This document shows, one piece after another, positions 5,492 through 6,423 of a stretch of DNA of 6,423 bases. The stretch covers positions 1-6,423 of the forward strand of contig JACMKW010000292.1 in NCBI GenBank assembly GCA_014379885.1, written 5' to 3'. How positions within the stretch are numbered: position 1 is the first letter of the stretch; every line of letters begins with the position of its first letter. This DNA is from Rhizobacter sp. (GTDB lineage Bacteria; Pseudomonadota; Gammaproteobacteria; Burkholderiales; Burkholderiaceae). The notes under the pieces are model-generated. The model ran no database searches and was not told the origin of the DNA. It saw only the letters and a program-made list of their open reading frames with translations. A program made the translations under genes and the position numbers.

Positions 5492-6423
5492 ATGTCACGC
5501 CTGATGGGCCAGATGATGGAAATGCCGCTGATGATCTCGTCGCTGATTACGCATGCGGCGCGGCATTCGGCTGACACCGAGATCGTGTCGAAACGCGCCG
5601 AAGGCGATCTTCATCGCTACACCTACAAAGACTGCGAATTGCGCTCGCGCAAGGTCGCGCAGGCCTTGGCCCGCCTGGGTTGCGAGACGGGCGATCGTGT
5701 GGGCACGCTGGCCTGGAACGGCTACCGACACCTGGAGATCTACTACGGCACCTCGGGCTCGGCCCTGGTGTGCCACACCATCAACCCGCGCCTCTTTCCC
5801 GAGCAGATCGTCTGGATTGCCGACGACGCCAAAGACAAAGTGCTGTTTTTCGACCTGACCTTCCTGCCGCTGGTGGAGAAGGTGGCGCCCATGCTCAAGA
5901 GCATCAAGCACTTTGTGCTGATGACAGACCGAGCCCACATGCCGGCCAGCACCACGCTCGCCAAGCTGCTGTGCTACGAAGAACTGTTGGAAGCCGAGAA
6001 CGGCGAGTACGCCTGGCCTGAGTTCGATGAGAGCACGGCGTCCAGCATCTGCTACACCTCGGGCACCACCGGCAACCCCAAGGGCGCCGTGTACAGCCAT
6101 CGGTCGACCTTGCTGCATGCATTCGGCAGCGCCTTGCCCGACTCGCTGGGCTGTTCTGCCAAAGACGTGATCCTGCCCGTGGTGCCCATGTTCCACGTCA
6201 ACGCCTGGGGCCTGCCTTACTCAGGCCCCTTGGTCGGTGCCAAGCTCGTGATGCCCGGCCCCCACCTCGATGGCAAGTCGCTCTACGACTTGTTCGAAAG
6301 CGAGAAGGTGACCTTCAGCGCCGGTGTGCCCACCGTGTGGCTGGGGCTCATCAACTACGTGTTGCAGAACAAGCTGAAGTTCAGCACCTTCAAGCGCACC
6401 GTGATCGGCGGCTCGGCTTGCCC
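5492..6423 (+). CDS. Acyl-CoA synthetase (AMP-forming fatty-acid--CoA ligase), N-terminal part
   Basis: The frame from ATG 5492 is open to the right edge, giving 310 residues of a protein probably about 540 long. It belongs to the ANL adenylate-forming superfamily, which activates a carboxylic acid with ATP and then forms the CoA thioester. The AMP-binding P-loop motif YTSGTTGNPKG is at 188-198, and PMFHVNAWGLPY at about 232-243 is a second family segment. The start MSRLMGQMMEMPLMISSLI resembles medium/long-chain fatty acid ligases of the AlkK type and the 3-(methylthio)propionyl-CoA ligases (DmdB type) common in Burkholderiales. The residues that would help decide chain length or substrate are mostly beyond the window. 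There is no signal peptide, so it is cytosolic. It is divergent from selO, and there is no evidence of a functional link to it. Confidence 0.94.
   Translation, partial: MSRLMGQMMEMPLMISSLITHAARHSADTEIVSKRAEGDLHRYTYKDCELRSRKVAQALARLGCETGDRVGTLAWNGYRHLEIYYGTSGSALVCHTINPRLFPEQIVWIADDAKDKVLFFDLTFLPLVEKVAPMLKSIKHFVLMTDRAHMPASTTLAKLLCYEELLEAENGEYAWPEFDESTASSICYTSGTTGNPKGAVYSHRSTLLHAFGSALPDSLGCSAKDVILPVVPMFHVNAWGLPYSGPLVGAKLVMPGPHLDGKSLYDLFESEKVTFSAGVPTVWLGLINYVLQNKLKFSTFKRTVIGGSAC

Noticed and set aside
4447..5574. Long plus-strand open frame (375 codons) opposite selO
   Set aside because: It is antisense to the well-supported selO gene, has no ribosome binding site or recognisable family, and is explained by high-GC codon bias. 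It also runs into the start of the acyl-CoA synthetase gene.
5473..5574. Small upstream open frame (33 residues) overlapping the acyl-CoA synthetase start
   Set aside because: It has no ribosome binding site before its ATG, whereas GGAGAAG directly serves the ATG at 5492. The composition looks like chance.
5495..6196. Minus-strand open frame of 233 codons opposite the acyl-CoA synthetase
   Set aside because: The opposite frame encodes an unmistakable AMP-binding enzyme with a good ribosome binding site; this one has no family features.

Overview
The window reads as a piece of chromosome from a GC-rich betaproteobacterium, most likely order Burkholderiales and plausibly family Comamonadaceae. 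This is inferred from the strong G/C third-position bias, the protein flavour, and the gene order selO-msrB-yciB-bolA-parvulin next to a tesA/ybbA-like divergent pair. It looks like core genome: no transposase, phage gene, tRNA, rRNA or CRISPR array is visible.

Layout. Bases 1-210 (+) hold the 3' end of a gene for a Pro-rich then Arg/Glu-rich protein, followed by a 12-pair RNA hairpin that reaches into the end of the next, convergent gene. Bases 242-892 (-) encode a secreted TesA-type GDSL esterase/thioesterase. Its start interlocks with that of a YbbA/LolD-type ABC ATPase at 891-1565 (+), so the two divergent genes have no spacer. The ATPase gene ends at a near-perfect bidirectional terminator (1570-1597), shared with the convergent parvulin gene. 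No permease gene follows.

From 5373 down to 1616 the minus strand carries one gene train: selO (pseudokinase AMP-transferase), msrB (methionine-R-sulfoxide reductase), yciB (inner-membrane septation protein A), bolA (BolA-family Fe-S/redox regulator) and, after a 103-base gap with an unusual purine tract, a periplasmic PpiC/SurA-like prolyl isomerase. selO and msrB overlap by ATGA, and the msrB-yciB and yciB-bolA gaps are only 9 and 8 bases, so at least the first four are probably co-transcribed. The shared themes are redox stress repair and regulation plus envelope maintenance. The link is inferred from position, not shown.

A 118-base divergent intergenic region separates selO from an acyl-CoA synthetase gene (5492 to beyond the right edge, +), which has a good ribosome binding site and is cut off by the window.

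I did not find a previously undescribed system. The items most worth a second look are the selO-msrB coupling with SelO's conserved C-terminal Cys-Ser-Ser, the ATPase without a permease, the G8/homopurine tract before the parvulin gene, the loop insertion in YciB, and the interlocked tesA/ybbA starts.
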